Source: Qipengyuania oceanensis (GTDB lineage: Bacteria; Pseudomonadota; Alphaproteobacteria; Sphingomonadales; Sphingomonadaceae). From it: a DNA stretch of 64,000 nt. Below the pieces are notes generated by a model that saw only the letters and a program-made list of their open reading frames with translations, was not told where the DNA came from and made no database searches. The position numbers and the translations under genes are program-made. The stretch spans positions 248,001-312,000 of the forward strand of contig NZ_WTYN01000001.1 in the NCBI RefSeq assembly GCF_009827535.1. The letters are read 5' to 3'. Of this stretch, positions 54,155 through 63,517 are shown one piece after another (the stretch's first letter is position 1; each line of letters starts with the position of its first letter).

Positions 54155-55336
54155 ATGATCATTCTTGGCGACCTGCGAACTGCCAGCCGGCTAGATGCCC
54201 GTTCGGCCCGTGTTTTCGCGTGGATGTTCGCCGGATTGGCAGTGCTTTCGCTCGCCGTCCTGATCGCCACTGCGCATGGCGGGATCGACGCATTCGGCCA
54301 CCTGCTCGGCAGCGATTTCCTGAGTTTCTGGTCTGCCGGGCGGTTGCTGGTAGCCGGAGGATCGCCCTACGATGCCGCGGCGCACCTCGAGACGATGAAA
54401 GCCTTTGCGCCCGACCTGCCGGGCTATCCCGCCTACTGGTATCCGCCGCTGTTCCTGGTCCTCTGCTGGCCGTTCGGCCTGTTCGCGTATTTTCCGGCGC
54501 TGGTCGCCTGGATGGCGCTGAGCGGGGCGGCCTATTTTGCGGCATTGCGCCTGTGGGCCAAGGGACTGGGGCTTAACGCGCCGGTCTGGCTCTGGTTCGT
54601 GGCCTTTCCGCCGGTCGTGACGACCATCACCCACGGCCAGACCAGCTTCCTCGTCGCCGCGCTGCTCGGCGCGAGCCTGTTCCTGGTCCGCCGCCGCCCG
54701 TTACTGGCAGGCCTGTTGCTGGGCCTCGCGACCTTCAAACCGCAATTCGGATTGCTGATCCCCTTCGCCCTGCTGCTGACCGGTAATGTCCGCGTCGGCC
54801 TGATGGCCGTGGTCAGCATGTCGGTGCTGATAACGATCGCCACGCTGGCCTTCGGCCCGCAAGTTTGGACCGACTGGTACGCGCTGACGACTACCGCCAA
54901 CGCCGCGATGGAGCAGGGCGCGGTCGGGTATGGCAAGATGGTGAGCCCGTTCGCCGGCCTGATGCTAATGGGCGCGCCGGAAATGCTGGCTTACGGCGTG
55001 CAGGTGGCGATCAGCCTGTCGCTGGCGGCACTCGTCGCCATGGCCAGCTGGAAGCGCGACTGGACCGACTGGCACGCCGCACTGGTCCTTGCAGGGGCAC
55101 CGCTGGCGACACCTTTCGTTCTGGATTACGACCTCGTGATCCTGGCATTTCCGCTGATCTACCTCGCCGCCACGGGGTACCGCGACTGGGAGAAATCGGT
55201 GAGTGTGCTGGTCTTCGTGGCCACGCTCGTTGCCCGCCCGATCGCTTTGAACATCGGTGTGCCGATCATGCCGGTCGCCATCGCGCTGCTGTTCTGGGTG
55301 CTCTGGCGGCGACGGGGCGCCGCGCCCGACAGCTGA
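54155..55336 (+). CDS. GT87-family (DUF2029) polytopic glycosyltransferase-like protein
   Basis: A 393-residue membrane protein with about ten helices. The first loop has SDFLSFWSAGRLLVAGGSPY with Asp residues, then YWYPPLFLVLCWPFGL, and later GLATFKPQFGLLIPFALLL and ATPFVLDYDLVILAFPLI. These are the marks of GT87 (DUF2029) proteins, which use polyprenyl-phosphate mannose in actinobacteria; the donor and acceptor here are unknown. ATG 54155 was preferred to a GTG two codons earlier. It stands alone, divergent from moxR. Confidence 0.85.
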   Translation: MIILGDLRTASRLDARSARVFAWMFAGLAVLSLAVLIATAHGGIDAFGHLLGSDFLSFWSAGRLLVAGGSPYDAAAHLETMKAFAPDLPGYPAYWYPPLFLVLCWPFGLFAYFPALVAWMALSGAAYFAALRLWAKGLGLNAPVWLWFVAFPPVVTTITHGQTSFLVAALLGASLFLVRRRPLLAGLLLGLATFKPQFGLLIPFALLLTGNVRVGLMAVVSMSVLITIATLAFGPQVWTDWYALTTTANAAMEQGAVGYGKMVSPFAGLMLMGAPEMLAYGVQVAISLSLAALVAMASWKRDWTDWHAALVLAGAPLATPFVLDYDLVILAFPLIYLAATGYRDWEKSVSVLVFVATLVARPIALNIGVPIMPVAIALLFWVLWRRRGAAPDS

Positions 55337-55339
55337 TTC

Positions 55340-57346
55340 TCAGGCGTCGATCATGTCGCGGTCGATCTCGCCCGCACGATTCTGGATGAAGTTGAACCGG
55401 TGTTCGGGGTTGCGGCCCATGAGCCGGTCGACCAGTTCTTTTACCGCGTGGCGCTGCTCGTTTTCCTGCGGCAATGTGATCCGGATCAGGCTGCGCGTTT
55501 CCAGGCTCATGGTCGTCTCCCGCAGCTGCTGAGGGTTCATTTCGCCGAGGCCCTTGAAGCGGCTGACCTCTACCTTCTTGCCCTTGAACACCGTCTCTTC
55601 CAGCTCGCGTCGATGCTCCTCGTCGCGGGCATAGGCGCTCTCCTTGCCGGCGGTCAGCTTGTAGAGCGGGGGCTGTGCCAGGTAGAGATAGCCGCCGCGC
55701 ACCAGGTCGGGCATCTCCTGGAAGAAGAACGTCATCAGAAGCGTGGCGATATGCGCGCCGTCCACGTCGGCGTCGGTCATGATGACCACCCGGTCGTAGC
55801 GCAGGTTTTCCGGATCGCAGTCCTTGCGCGTACCGCAGCCGAGCGCAAGCGCCAGGTCGGCGACTTCCGAATTGGCGCGGATCTTGTCGGCACTGGCCGA
55901 GGCGACATTGAGGATCTTGCCGCGGATCGGCAGGATCGCCTGCGTCTTGCGGTCGCGGGCCTGCTTTGCGCTGCCGCCGGCCGAATCGCCCTCGACGATG
56001 AAGATCTCCGTCTCGGCATCCGTCTCGCCCGAGCAATCGGTAAGCTTGCCCGGCAGCCGCAGCTTCTTGGCATTGGTCGCGGTCTTGCGCTTGACCTCGC
56101 GCTCGGCCTTGCGTTTCAGCCGCTCGTCCATGCGCTCCATGACCGCGCCGAGCAGCGCGCGCCCCCGGTCCATGTTCTGCGTGAGGAACAGGTCGAAATG
56201 GTCGCGCACGGCGTTCTCGACGAGCCGCGCCGCCTCGGGCGAGGTCAGGCGGTCCTTGGTCTGGCTCTGGAACTGCGGGTCGCGGATGAAGACGCTGAGC
56301 ATCACCTCGGCTCCGCCCATTACGTCGTCGGCAGAGATGTCTTTCGCCTTCTTGGTGCTGGTCAGTTCGCCGAAGGCACGCAGCCCCTTGGTCAGGGCGG
56401 CGCGCAGGCCCTGTTCGTGCGTTCCGCCGTCGGGCGTCGGAACGGTGTTGCAGTACCAGCTGGTCGAGCCGTCCGACCACAGCGGCCAGGCGATCGCCCA
56501 TTCGACACGCCCCTGCTGCTCGCCCTTGTCGTTGGCCGGAAAATCCTGCGAGCCGGCGAAGGGATCGCTCGTCACGCATTCGCGCGTGCCGACCTGTTCC
56601 GCCAGATGATCGGCCAGGCCGCCCGGGAACCTGAAGGTCGCTTCCGTCGGGACATCGTCGCCGGCCAGCGCGGGATCGCATTTCCAGCGGATCTCTACGC
56701 CGGCAAAGAGGTAGGCTTTCGAGCGGGCCAGCTTGAACAACCGCTTGGCCTTGAACACCCGGTCGCCGAAGATCTCCGGGTCGGGAACGAAGGTGACGGT
56801 CGTGCCCCGCCGGTTCGCAGTGGTGCCCAGTTCCTGGAGCTTGCCTTTGGGCTGGCCCTGCGAGAATTCCTGCGCGTACAGCTGCTTGTCACGCGCGACT
56901 TCCACGCGTGTTTCGATGCTCAACGCGTTGACCACCGACACTCCGACCCCGTGCAGCCCGCCGCTAGTAGCGTAGGCCTTTCCGGAGAACTTGCCACCGG
57001 AGTGGAGCGTGGTGAGGATGACCTCGAGCGTGGATTTTCCCGGGAATTTGGGATGTTCGCCAACCGGAATGCCGCGCCCGTTGTCGCTGATCGACAGACG
57101 TCCCGCGGTCCCGTCCGGCCCCTTCGTCAGTGCCACTTCGATACGGTTGGCGTAGCCGGCGACCGCTTCGTCCATCGAGTTGTCGAGCACTTCGGCCGCG
57201 AGGTGATGGAGCGCGCGGTCGTCCGTGCCGCCGATATACATGCCGGGCCGGCGCCGGACGGGTTCGAGCCCTTCCAGCACCTCGATCGAGGAAGCATCGT
57301 AATCGCCGCCAGCAGCTGGCGGATTTTCGAACAGATCGTCGGACAT
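55340..57346 (-). CDS. parE: DNA topoisomerase IV subunit B
   Basis: A 668-residue ATPase subunit of topoisomerase IV, which separates linked daughter chromosomes. The GHKL ATPase has VLDNSMDEAVAG, ISDNGRGIPVGEHP and GLHGVGVSVVNAL. The transducer domain follows to about 410 and the TOPRIM domain at about 445-560 has IFIVEGDSAGGSAKQARD and VVIMTDADVDGAHI. The C terminus ends in the ParE/GyrB region SRFKGLGEMNPQQLRETT and RIGxx-like closing residues. A gyrB-type insertion is absent, supporting ParE over GyrB. The gene follows the PBP-activator gene on the same strand. Confidence 0.95.
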   Translation of the reverse strand: MSDDLFENPPAAGGDYDASSIEVLEGLEPVRRRPGMYIGGTDDRALHHLAAEVLDNSMDEAVAGYANRIEVALTKGPDGTAGRLSISDNGRGIPVGEHPKFPGKSTLEVILTTLHSGGKFSGKAYATSGGLHGVGVSVVNALSIETRVEVARDKQLYAQEFSQGQPKGKLQELGTTANRRGTTVTFVPDPEIFGDRVFKAKRLFKLARSKAYLFAGVEIRWKCDPALAGDDVPTEATFRFPGGLADHLAEQVGTRECVTSDPFAGSQDFPANDKGEQQGRVEWAIAWPLWSDGSTSWYCNTVPTPDGGTHEQGLRAALTKGLRAFGELTSTKKAKDISADDVMGGAEVMLSVFIRDPQFQSQTKDRLTSPEAARLVENAVRDHFDLFLTQNMDRGRALLGAVMERMDERLKRKAEREVKRKTATNAKKLRLPGKLTDCSGETDAETEIFIVEGDSAGGSAKQARDRKTQAILPIRGKILNVASASADKIRANSEVADLALALGCGTRKDCDPENLRYDRVVIMTDADVDGAHIATLLMTFFFQEMPDLVRGGYLYLAQPPLYKLTAGKESAYARDEEHRRELEETVFKGKKVEVSRFKGLGEMNPQQLRETTMSLETRSLIRITLPQENEQRHAVKELVDRLMGRNPEHRFNFIQNRAGEIDRDMIDA

Positions 57347-57401
57347 GCGCCCGGCTATATCCTACGCGACTCCGCCTGCAAGCTGGGCCGCGAGGTTATC
57401 G

Positions 57402-58565
57402 TCAGTCGCTGAACTTCGCGGGAGCGCCGTCGACGACGACCACTTCGCCTGCACGGACCTGCCGGACCTCCATCGATCGTTCGACCACTCCGCTGCGCTG
57501 GAACCGGAACGGACCGTCGAGACCGAGGAATCCTCCGCTGTCGCGGAGCTTGGCAACGGGGAACACGCGGCCGACCTTCCAGTCGCGTGCCACGTTGAGT
57601 ACGAGGAGCACGGCGTCGTAGCCGAGCGTCGAAATCCGGTAGGGCTGGCTGCCGAAGCGCGACTTGTAGCTGTCGTTGAAGCGGCGGTAGCGTCCGTCGG
57701 AGACGGCGGAGAACAGGGCTCCGCGCAAGGACGTCGAGCTCGCGACCGAGCTTTCGCCCGACCACAGTTCCGTTCCGAGCAGTTGGGTCGCAGCGCCACC
57801 GGCCTTGAGTTCCGCTGCGCCAGTGGCCGCGAGCCGCGCACCGTCGGGAATGAGCACGGTGTCGTAGCCGCCCTTTGCTTTCAGCCGCTGAGCCGCGCTC
57901 ATGATCGAGGTGTTGCCGCGATCGTAGCGTTCGATCGCCGCGATCGATCCGCCGGCGGCGCGTACGCTGGCCGTGAGCGAGGCTTCCGCACGCCGGCCGT
58001 ATTCGCCATCGGGAATGATCGCGGCAAAGGCGTTGGAACCGCGCGAACGGGCGTATCGAACCGTGCGGTCGATCGATTGTTCGGGAATCTGGCCCATCAC
58101 GAAGACGTCGGCGCCGGCGACCGAGGTGTCATTGGAAAAGGAGATGAGCGGGACGTTGGCCGGCCGTGCTTCGGCCAGCACCGCACCCACGTTGTTGCCG
58201 AGCAGCGGGCCGAGGATGACCTTGTTGCCGTCCGCAACGGCCTGCTTGGCAGCGGCGCGCGCGCCGCTCGCCGTGTCGTAGGTAGTGATGCGCAGGTTGT
58301 CGGCGTTCGTATCGAGCAGCGCCATCGTCGTCGCATTCGAGATCGATTGCCCGACCGCGGCGTTCGAGCCCGAGAGCGGGACCAGCAGCGCGATCCGGTG
58401 GCGCGTTTCGTCGGTCGGAAGCGATGTCGAACTGGGTTCGGGCGTCGGAGTGGTTACCGGGCCGGTCGTCGGCTCGGCACCTTTGGGAATGACCGAACAC
58501 CCGGCCATCAGGGCCGAAGCCCCCGCGAGGATCAGCATGCGCCGATCGATCCTGAAACGCTTCAT
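57402..58565 (-). CDS. Penicillin-binding protein activator (LpoA-like) lipoprotein
   Basis: A 387-residue lipoprotein (LILAGASALMAGC, Cys23). After a Pro/Thr-rich linker (about 30-52) comes a periplasmic-binding-protein-like domain: HRIALLVPLSGSNAAVGQSI, NKVILGPLLGNNVGAVLAEA, IIPDGEYGRRAEASL and YRISTLGYDAVLLVLN. This corresponds to the C-terminal half of E. coli LpoA, which activates PBP1A from the outer membrane; the TPR half is missing. It is divergent from rsmI and upstream of yraN, the same gene order as yraL-yraM(lpoA)-yraN in E. coli. Confidence 0.88.
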   Translation of the reverse strand: MKRFRIDRRMLILAGASALMAGCSVIPKGAEPTTGPVTTPTPEPSSTSLPTDETRHRIALLVPLSGSNAAVGQSISNATTMALLDTNADNLRITTYDTASGARAAAKQAVADGNKVILGPLLGNNVGAVLAEARPANVPLISFSNDTSVAGADVFVMGQIPEQSIDRTVRYARSRGSNAFAAIIPDGEYGRRAEASLTASVRAAGGSIAAIERYDRGNTSIMSAAQRLKAKGGYDTVLIPDGARLAATGAAELKAGGAATQLLGTELWSGESSVASSTSLRGALFSAVSDGRYRRFNDSYKSRFGSQPYRISTLGYDAVLLVLNVARDWKVGRVFPVAKLRDSGGFLGLDGPFRFQRSGVVERSMEVRQVRAGEVVVVDGAPAKFSD

Positions 58566-58603
58566 CCTTGCCGCTCCCCGTGCAAATCGTCATTGGTGCG
58601 CGC

Positions 58604-59440
58604 GTGCAACACGAGCCCCTCATGCCCGGCCTCTACATCGTGGCAACGCCGATTGGCAATCTCGGCGACATCACTATGCGGGCAGCCGACATTCTGGCGC
58701 GATGCGATGGTGTCGCCTGCGAGGATACGCGCGTCACGGGCAAGCTGATGAAGCATCTCAAGCTGTCCAAGCCATTGTGGCGATACGACGATCATTCGGG
58801 CGAGCGCGACCGGGCGAGGCTGGTCGAATCGATGCGCGAGAAAGCCGTGGCGCTGGTCAGCGATGCCGGCACGCCGCTCGTTTCGGACCCGGGATATCGC
58901 CTGGTGCGCGATTGCCGTGAAGCCGGTATCGCGGTGACCAGCCTGCCGGGACCGTGTGCCGCCGTCGTCGGTCTGACGCTGTCGGGCTTGCCCAATGATC
59001 GCTTCCTGTTCGCCGGTTTCCTGCCGAACAAGGACAAGGCGCGCCGCGAGACGCTCGAAGAGCTTGCAGCGGTCGAGGCCACGCTGGTATTCTACGAAAC
59101 CGGGCCGCGCCTGACCAAGAGCCTCGATGCGATCGCCAACGCGCTGCCCGGGCGCGAGGTTTCGGTCGCCCGCGAACTGACCAAGCTGCACGAGGAATGC
59201 CGCACCGCTTCGCCCGAGGAACTGGCCGAGCATTACACGGCGCACCCGCCCAAGGGAGAAATCGTGCTGCTGGTCGCGCCTCCTGTCGAGGAGCAAGTCA
59301 ATGCCGAGGACGCGGATGCCCTGCTGATAGAGGCGCTTGCCACGATGAAGGCGTCCCAGGCCGCAGGGCAGGTCGCCAGGGAAACCGGGCTCGACCGCAA
59401 GCTGCTTTATGCCCGCGCGCTGGAATTGCGCGGCAGGTGA
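58604..59440 (+). CDS. rsmI: 16S rRNA (cytidine1402-2'-O)-methyltransferase
   Basis: A protein of about 278 residues, of the tetrapyrrole-methylase-like fold: LYIVATPIGNLGDITMRA, DGVACEDTRVTGKLMKHL, VALVSDAGTPLVSDPGYRLV and SLPGPCAAVVGLTLSGLP. It methylates the ribose of C1402 in 16S rRNA. The start is uncertain: a TTG at 58568 would leave two bases to the divergent gene, GTG at 58604 gives the family-like EPLMPGLYIVATP, and ATG at 58622 is also possible. The GTG was chosen. Its stop overlaps the yraN start (GTGA). Confidence 0.94.
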   Translation: MQHEPLMPGLYIVATPIGNLGDITMRAADILARCDGVACEDTRVTGKLMKHLKLSKPLWRYDDHSGERDRARLVESMREKAVALVSDAGTPLVSDPGYRLVRDCREAGIAVTSLPGPCAAVVGLTLSGLPNDRFLFAGFLPNKDKARRETLEELAAVEATLVFYETGPRLTKSLDAIANALPGREVSVARELTKLHEECRTASPEELAEHYTAHPPKGEIVLLVAPPVEEQVNAEDADALLIEALATMKASQAAGQVARETGLDRKLLYARALELRGR

Positions 59441-59787
59441 AGCGCCAGCAAGCCGAGCAGAGGGGCAGGGCGGGCGAAGCGCGCGCGGCGCTCTGGCTGC
59501 AGGCACGAGGCTGGCGCATTCTCGACCGGCGCCGCAAGACACCGCTCGGTGAGATCGACCTCGTCGCAAGGCGTGGCAGGATCGTTGCCTTCATAGAGGT
59601 GAAGTGGCGCAAGAGCGCTGCCGAACTCGACCACGCGATCGACCAATACCGCCTGCAGCGGGTTGCCGCCGCTGTCGAAGCGGTCGCCCACGAATACGCA
59701 CGAGATGGTGAAGACATCCGTGTCGACGTGATCCTCCTTGCACCCAGGAGCCTGCCGCGCCACATCGTCAACGCCTGGCAGCCTTAG
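59437..59787 (+). CDS. yraN: YraN-family (UPF0102) endonuclease-like protein
   Basis: A 116-residue protein with the small restriction-endonuclease-like fold of UPF0102. The start GRAGEARAALWLQARGWRIL is followed by the putative active-site run GEIDLVARRGRIVAFIEVKW (E/D-x-EVK type), and it ends LPRHIVNAWQP. Members are sometimes annotated as Holliday-junction resolvase-like, but a function has not been shown. It begins with GTG at 59437, overlapping the rsmI stop, in the conserved rsmI-yraN pair. Confidence 0.9.
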   Translation: MKRQQAEQRGRAGEARAALWLQARGWRILDRRRKTPLGEIDLVARRGRIVAFIEVKWRKSAAELDHAIDQYRLQRVAAAVEAVAHEYARDGEDIRVDVILLAPRSLPRHIVNAWQP

Positions 59788-59796
59788 GGAGACAAC

Positions 59797-60759
59797 ATGG
59801 CCTTGCGCGTAGCCGTCCAGATGGACCCGCTGGAATCGATCAATCTCGCGGGCGACAGCAGTTTTGCGCTGATGCTGAAGGCGCAGGAGCGCGGCCATTC
59901 GGTGTGGCACTACGACGTCACCACTCTCGCATGGGAGAATGGCCAGATCACCGCCTGGGCGAAGCCGGTGACGGTCAAGCGTGTCGCCGGCGATCATTTC
60001 ATCGCCGGTGAACTGCGCAAGATCGATCTCGCCGAAGAGATCGACGTCATCCTCATGCGGCAGGATCCGCCGTTCCACCTCGGCTACATCAGCGCGGCGT
60101 TGCTGCTCGATCGGCTCAAAGGCACGACGCTGGTCGCGAACGACCCGCGCGAAGTCATCAATGCGCCCGAAAAGATGTTCGTCCTCGACTACGCGCGGTT
60201 CATGCCTCCGACGCTGGTTGCCCGCACGCTCGCCGACGTGAAGGCGTTCCAGCGCAAGCACGGTGCGGTGGTGGTCAAGCCGCTGCACGGCAATGGCGGC
60301 AAGGCGATCTTCCGTATCGATGCGGACGGATCGAACCTTTCAGCACTGTTCGAAGTCTTCAACCAGACCTGGCCCGAACCGCACATGGTCCAGCCGTTTC
60401 TTCCCGAGGTGGCCGAAGGCGACAAGCGGATCGTCCTGGTGGACGGCGAAGTGACCGGTGCGATCAACCGTTTTCCGGGCGAGGGCGAGTTCCGCTCCAA
60501 CCTGGCGCAAGGTGGCCATGCCGAGGCGACGACGCTCAGCGATCGCGAGCAGGAGATCTGCGATGCCATGGGGCCTGAACTCAGGCGCCGCGGGCTGGTC
60601 TTCGTCGGGATCGATGTGATCGGTGGCAAGTGGCTGACCGAGATCAATGTGACGTCGCCCACCGGCATCGTCGCCATCGACAAGTTCAACGGTACGGACA
60701 CGCCCGGCCTCATCTGGGATGCGCTCGAACGTCGCCACGCAGAAATGTCGGAGCGGTAA
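59797..60759 (+). CDS. gshB: Glutathione synthetase
   Basis: A 320-residue ATP-grasp enzyme of normal length that joins gamma-glutamylcysteine to glycine. Landmarks: VQMDPLESINLAGDSSFALM, ILMRQDPPFHLGYISAALLL, VVVKPLHGNGGKAIFRI in the ATP site, and FVGIDVIGGKWLTEINVTSP at the end. It lies nine bases downstream of yraN in the same operon. Confidence 0.96.
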   Translation: MALRVAVQMDPLESINLAGDSSFALMLKAQERGHSVWHYDVTTLAWENGQITAWAKPVTVKRVAGDHFIAGELRKIDLAEEIDVILMRQDPPFHLGYISAALLLDRLKGTTLVANDPREVINAPEKMFVLDYARFMPPTLVARTLADVKAFQRKHGAVVVKPLHGNGGKAIFRIDADGSNLSALFEVFNQTWPEPHMVQPFLPEVAEGDKRIVLVDGEVTGAINRFPGEGEFRSNLAQGGHAEATTLSDREQEICDAMGPELRRRGLVFVGIDVIGGKWLTEINVTSPTGIVAIDKFNGTDTPGLIWDALERRHAEMSER

Positions 60760-60782
60760 TCCGTCCGGCGCGTTGAGCGCCC

Positions 60783-61388
60783 ATGCAGGATTTCATCATC
60801 AGTGCGATCGAGCAGGGCGGCTATTTCGGCATCTTCCTGCTGATGGCGATCGAGAACATCTTTCCCCCGATCCCGTCTGAAGTGATCATGGGCGTCGGCG
60901 GCATGGCCGTGGCCCGGGGCACGATGGATTTCTGGCCGTTGATGATCGCCGGCACGGTCGGGTCGACTGCCGGAAACTACGCATGGTACTGGGTCGGCGC
61001 CACCTGGGGCAAGCATCGCCTCGAAGGTTTCATCGACAGGCGCGGTCGCTGGCTGACGCTCGAATGGGAAGACATCGAGAAGGCACGCAGTTTCTTCCAG
61101 AAGCACGGCCCGTGGGTCGTTTTCCTCCTGCGCTTCACGCCGTTCCTGCGTACGATGATCTCGCTCCCGGCCGGGATCGCGCACATGGGCAGGGTGCGCT
61201 TCCTCGTCTATACGACGCTGGGTGTCGCGATCTGGAACCTGCTGCTGATCGAGGGCGGACGCCGGCTCTCGATCTGGCTCGCCGAATCGCAACATATCCT
61301 CGGTTACGTCATCCTCGGGTTCCTCGCTCTGGGAGTCGCCGGTTACCTGTGGCGGCTCGCGACCTGGAAGCCGCGCGCCCAGCGCTGA
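60783..61388 (+). CDS. DedA-family (SNARE-associated/VTT) membrane protein
   Basis: A 201-residue inner-membrane protein. It shows the DedA landmarks AIENIFPPIPSEVIMGVGGM, GSTAGNYAWYWVGATWGKH, the re-entrant region FFQKHGPWVVFLLRFTPFLR with conserved Arg residues, and SLPAGIAHMGRVRFL. DedA proteins move undecaprenyl phosphate or phospholipids and help keep the membrane potential. It follows gshB by 23 bases and converges with xerC, with three bases between stops. Confidence 0.93.
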   Translation: MQDFIISAIEQGGYFGIFLLMAIENIFPPIPSEVIMGVGGMAVARGTMDFWPLMIAGTVGSTAGNYAWYWVGATWGKHRLEGFIDRRGRWLTLEWEDIEKARSFFQKHGPWVVFLLRFTPFLRTMISLPAGIAHMGRVRFLVYTTLGVAIWNLLLIEGGRRLSIWLAESQHILGYVILGFLALGVAGYLWRLATWKPRAQR

Positions 61389-61391
61389 TGG

Positions 61392-62291
61392 TCAGCCCTT
61401 GCGTTCGCGGGGATGCGCGTTGCGATAGGTATCGAGCAGCGTCGCGGCATCGACCTTTGTGTAGATTTGCGTCGAGCCGAGCGAGGCATGGCCGAGCAGT
61501 TCCTGCAGGCTCCTCAGGTCTGCCCCGGCACCCAGCAGATGCGTCGCGAAACTGTGGCGCAGGGCGTGGGGCGTGGCAGTGTCGGGCAAACCGAGCGCCT
61601 TTCGCGCCTGCGCCATCGCTTTTTGCACCATCCCCTGGCTGAGCGGACCACCCTTGGCCCCGCGAAACAACAACTCCTCCCGGGGGATTGGCCACGGACA
61701 TTGGGCGAGATAATCTGCGACCGCTTCCTGCACGATCGGGAGGACGGGCACGACCCGCTGCTTGTTACCCTTACCCGTTACCTGAAGCGTCGGGCCGAGT
61801 GGGACGTCGCCGCCCTTCAGTGAGAGCGCCTCGGCGATCCGCAGGCCCGAGCCGTAAAGCAGCAGCAGCACGGCCCGGTCGCGCGCACCGATCCAGTCTG
61901 TTCTAGCCAGCCCGCCGGCCAGATCCGCGACGTTGATCGCTTCGTCCGGGGTGACGGGCCGGGGAAGACCTTTCTTGATCCGGGGGCCGCGCAGCCGCGG
62001 CGCAGAGGCTTCGTCTTCGCCCACCTGGGTCTTTGCGTAGGAAATAAAGGACTTTAGCGCCGACAGTTCTCGCGCTGCCGAGGCATTGGACAAGCCTTCG
62101 CTACGGCGATGGGCCAGCTGCCCCCGTAGCATTTGCGTGTCTATCCGCGCGGCGGCGGGCCAGTCGGCGATCCTTGCACGATCGAGCAGGCGGTCTGCAC
62201 AGGCGAGATAGGCGCGGACCGTGTGGGGCGAGCGGCGCCGGTCGTGGAGGAGATAATTGCGCCAGTCTTCGAGCAGGTCGGCCTTGCTCAT
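61392..62291 (-). CDS. xerC: Tyrosine recombinase XerC
   Basis: A 299-residue site-specific recombinase. The SAM-like DNA-binding N domain covers about 5-95 and the catalytic domain about 110-290. Catalytic residues are visible: Arg in LLYGSGLRIAEALSL, Lys in VTGKGNKQRVVPV, His-x2-Arg in TPHALRHSFATHLL, His in LGHASLGSTQIYTKV, and the nucleophile Tyr in the same segment. With XerD it resolves chromosome dimers at dif. No attachment sites or mobile element stand beside it, so it is the housekeeping enzyme rather than an integrase. It overlaps hemW by four bases. Confidence 0.93.
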   Translation of the reverse strand: MSKADLLEDWRNYLLHDRRRSPHTVRAYLACADRLLDRARIADWPAAARIDTQMLRGQLAHRRSEGLSNASAARELSALKSFISYAKTQVGEDEASAPRLRGPRIKKGLPRPVTPDEAINVADLAGGLARTDWIGARDRAVLLLLYGSGLRIAEALSLKGGDVPLGPTLQVTGKGNKQRVVPVLPIVQEAVADYLAQCPWPIPREELLFRGAKGGPLSQGMVQKAMAQARKALGLPDTATPHALRHSFATHLLGAGADLRSLQELLGHASLGSTQIYTKVDAATLLDTYRNAHPRERKG

Positions 62292-63439
62292 GCCGACACG
62301 AGCGCCTCGGGAACGAGCTCTGCCAGCAACCCGTCGAGGAGCGGCATCCCGCTGTCGGTCACCGTGATGCGGCTGCCGTCTTGCCGCACGAGACCGAGGT
62401 CGGAATAGAGCCGCAGCTTTTCGGGCGCGATGAGGTCGCGCTGCGCGATACTGAAGCGGCCGGAAAGTTCGCCCAGATCCAGGCCTTCGGCCAGGCGCAA
62501 GCCCATCAACAGCGCTTCGCTCGCCTGCTCGCGCAGGCCCAGGTCGCGTGCTTCCTTGATGCCGTCACCGCCGTTCTCGACCGCAGCCAGCCAGTTTTCG
62601 GGCTTCTTGTGCCGCAAGGTGGCGGTACCTCCGCGCCGCCCGTGCGCGCCCGGGCCGATCCCGAAGTAATCGCGGTAGCGCCAGTAGGCGAGGTTGTGCC
62701 GGCTTTCCTGCCCGATACGCGCGTGGTTGCTGATCTCGTATGCGGGCAAACCCGCTTCGGCGGTCAATGCACGGGTCAGCGCGAAGAGATCTGCGGCAGG
62801 ATCGTCTGCCAGCGGGTCGAAGGCGCCCAGCCGGACGTCGGTCGCAAAGCGCGTGTTGGGCTCGATGGTCAGCTGATATAGCGACATGTGGTCCGTGCCG
62901 AGCGCCAGCGCTTGCGACAGTTCCTCATGCCACGCGTCCTCGGTCTGGCCGGGGCGCGCGTAGATCAGGTCGATCGAGACGCGATCGAAGTTGGTTTGTG
63001 CGGTCTCGACGGCGTCCAGCGCTTCCCCGACGTTGTGCAGCCGTCCGAGAAACTGCAAGCTTTCCTCGCGAAGCGACTGAATTCCCAGCGAAACGCGATT
63101 GACCCCGGCCTGCGCGAGTGCCGCGAAATTCGCCGCTTCCACCGAGGAGGGATTGGCTTCCAACGTGATCTCGATACCGGGTGCAAAGCCCCACAGACGC
63201 TCGGCCTCTGCCAGAAGCGCTGCGACGGTCTCCGGCGGCATCAGCGATGGAGTGCCGCCGCCGAAGAACACCGATTCGAGCGGCTCACCACCGGCTATAT
63301 CGGCTTCGTGACGCAGATCGGCGAGCATCGACGCCGCCCACCGCGCCTGGTCCACGTCCTGGCGAACATGGCTGTTAAAGTCGCAGTAAGGGCACTTTCT
63401 TATGCAGAAGGGCCAGTGAATGTAGAGCGCGCGCGCCAT
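62288..63439 (-). CDS. hemW: Radical SAM heme chaperone HemW
   Basis: A 383-residue radical SAM protein. The cluster motif is HWPFCIRKCPYCDFNSH (Cys-x3-Cys-x2-Cys plus the extra residues typical of HemW), followed by FFGGGTPSLMPPETVAALL, GIEITLEANPSSVEAANF, VNRVSLGIQSLREESLQFLG and SIDLIYARPGQTEDAW. The C-terminal HemN-like domain covers about 290-380. HemW transfers heme rather than acting as coproporphyrinogen oxidase. The xerC gene starts four bases before its stop. Confidence 0.95.
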   Translation of the reverse strand: MARALYIHWPFCIRKCPYCDFNSHVRQDVDQARWAASMLADLRHEADIAGGEPLESVFFGGGTPSLMPPETVAALLAEAERLWGFAPGIEITLEANPSSVEAANFAALAQAGVNRVSLGIQSLREESLQFLGRLHNVGEALDAVETAQTNFDRVSIDLIYARPGQTEDAWHEELSQALALGTDHMSLYQLTIEPNTRFATDVRLGAFDPLADDPAADLFALTRALTAEAGLPAYEISNHARIGQESRHNLAYWRYRDYFGIGPGAHGRRGGTATLRHKKPENWLAAVENGGDGIKEARDLGLREQASEALLMGLRLAEGLDLGELSGRFSIAQRDLIAPEKLRLYSDLGLVRQDGSRITVTDSGMPLLDGLLAELVPEALVSA

Positions 63440-63517
63440 CAGGGATTATGGGCAGCGTGCGGCCTGCAAAGTCAAGCTGGACGCTACGCAGATTAAAGGG
63501 ATCGGGACGGGTCGAAC

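Noticed and set aside
61392-62291. Tyrosine recombinase as sign of an integrated element
   Set aside because: It is coupled to hemW, has no flanking att repeats or cargo, and matches housekeeping XerC.
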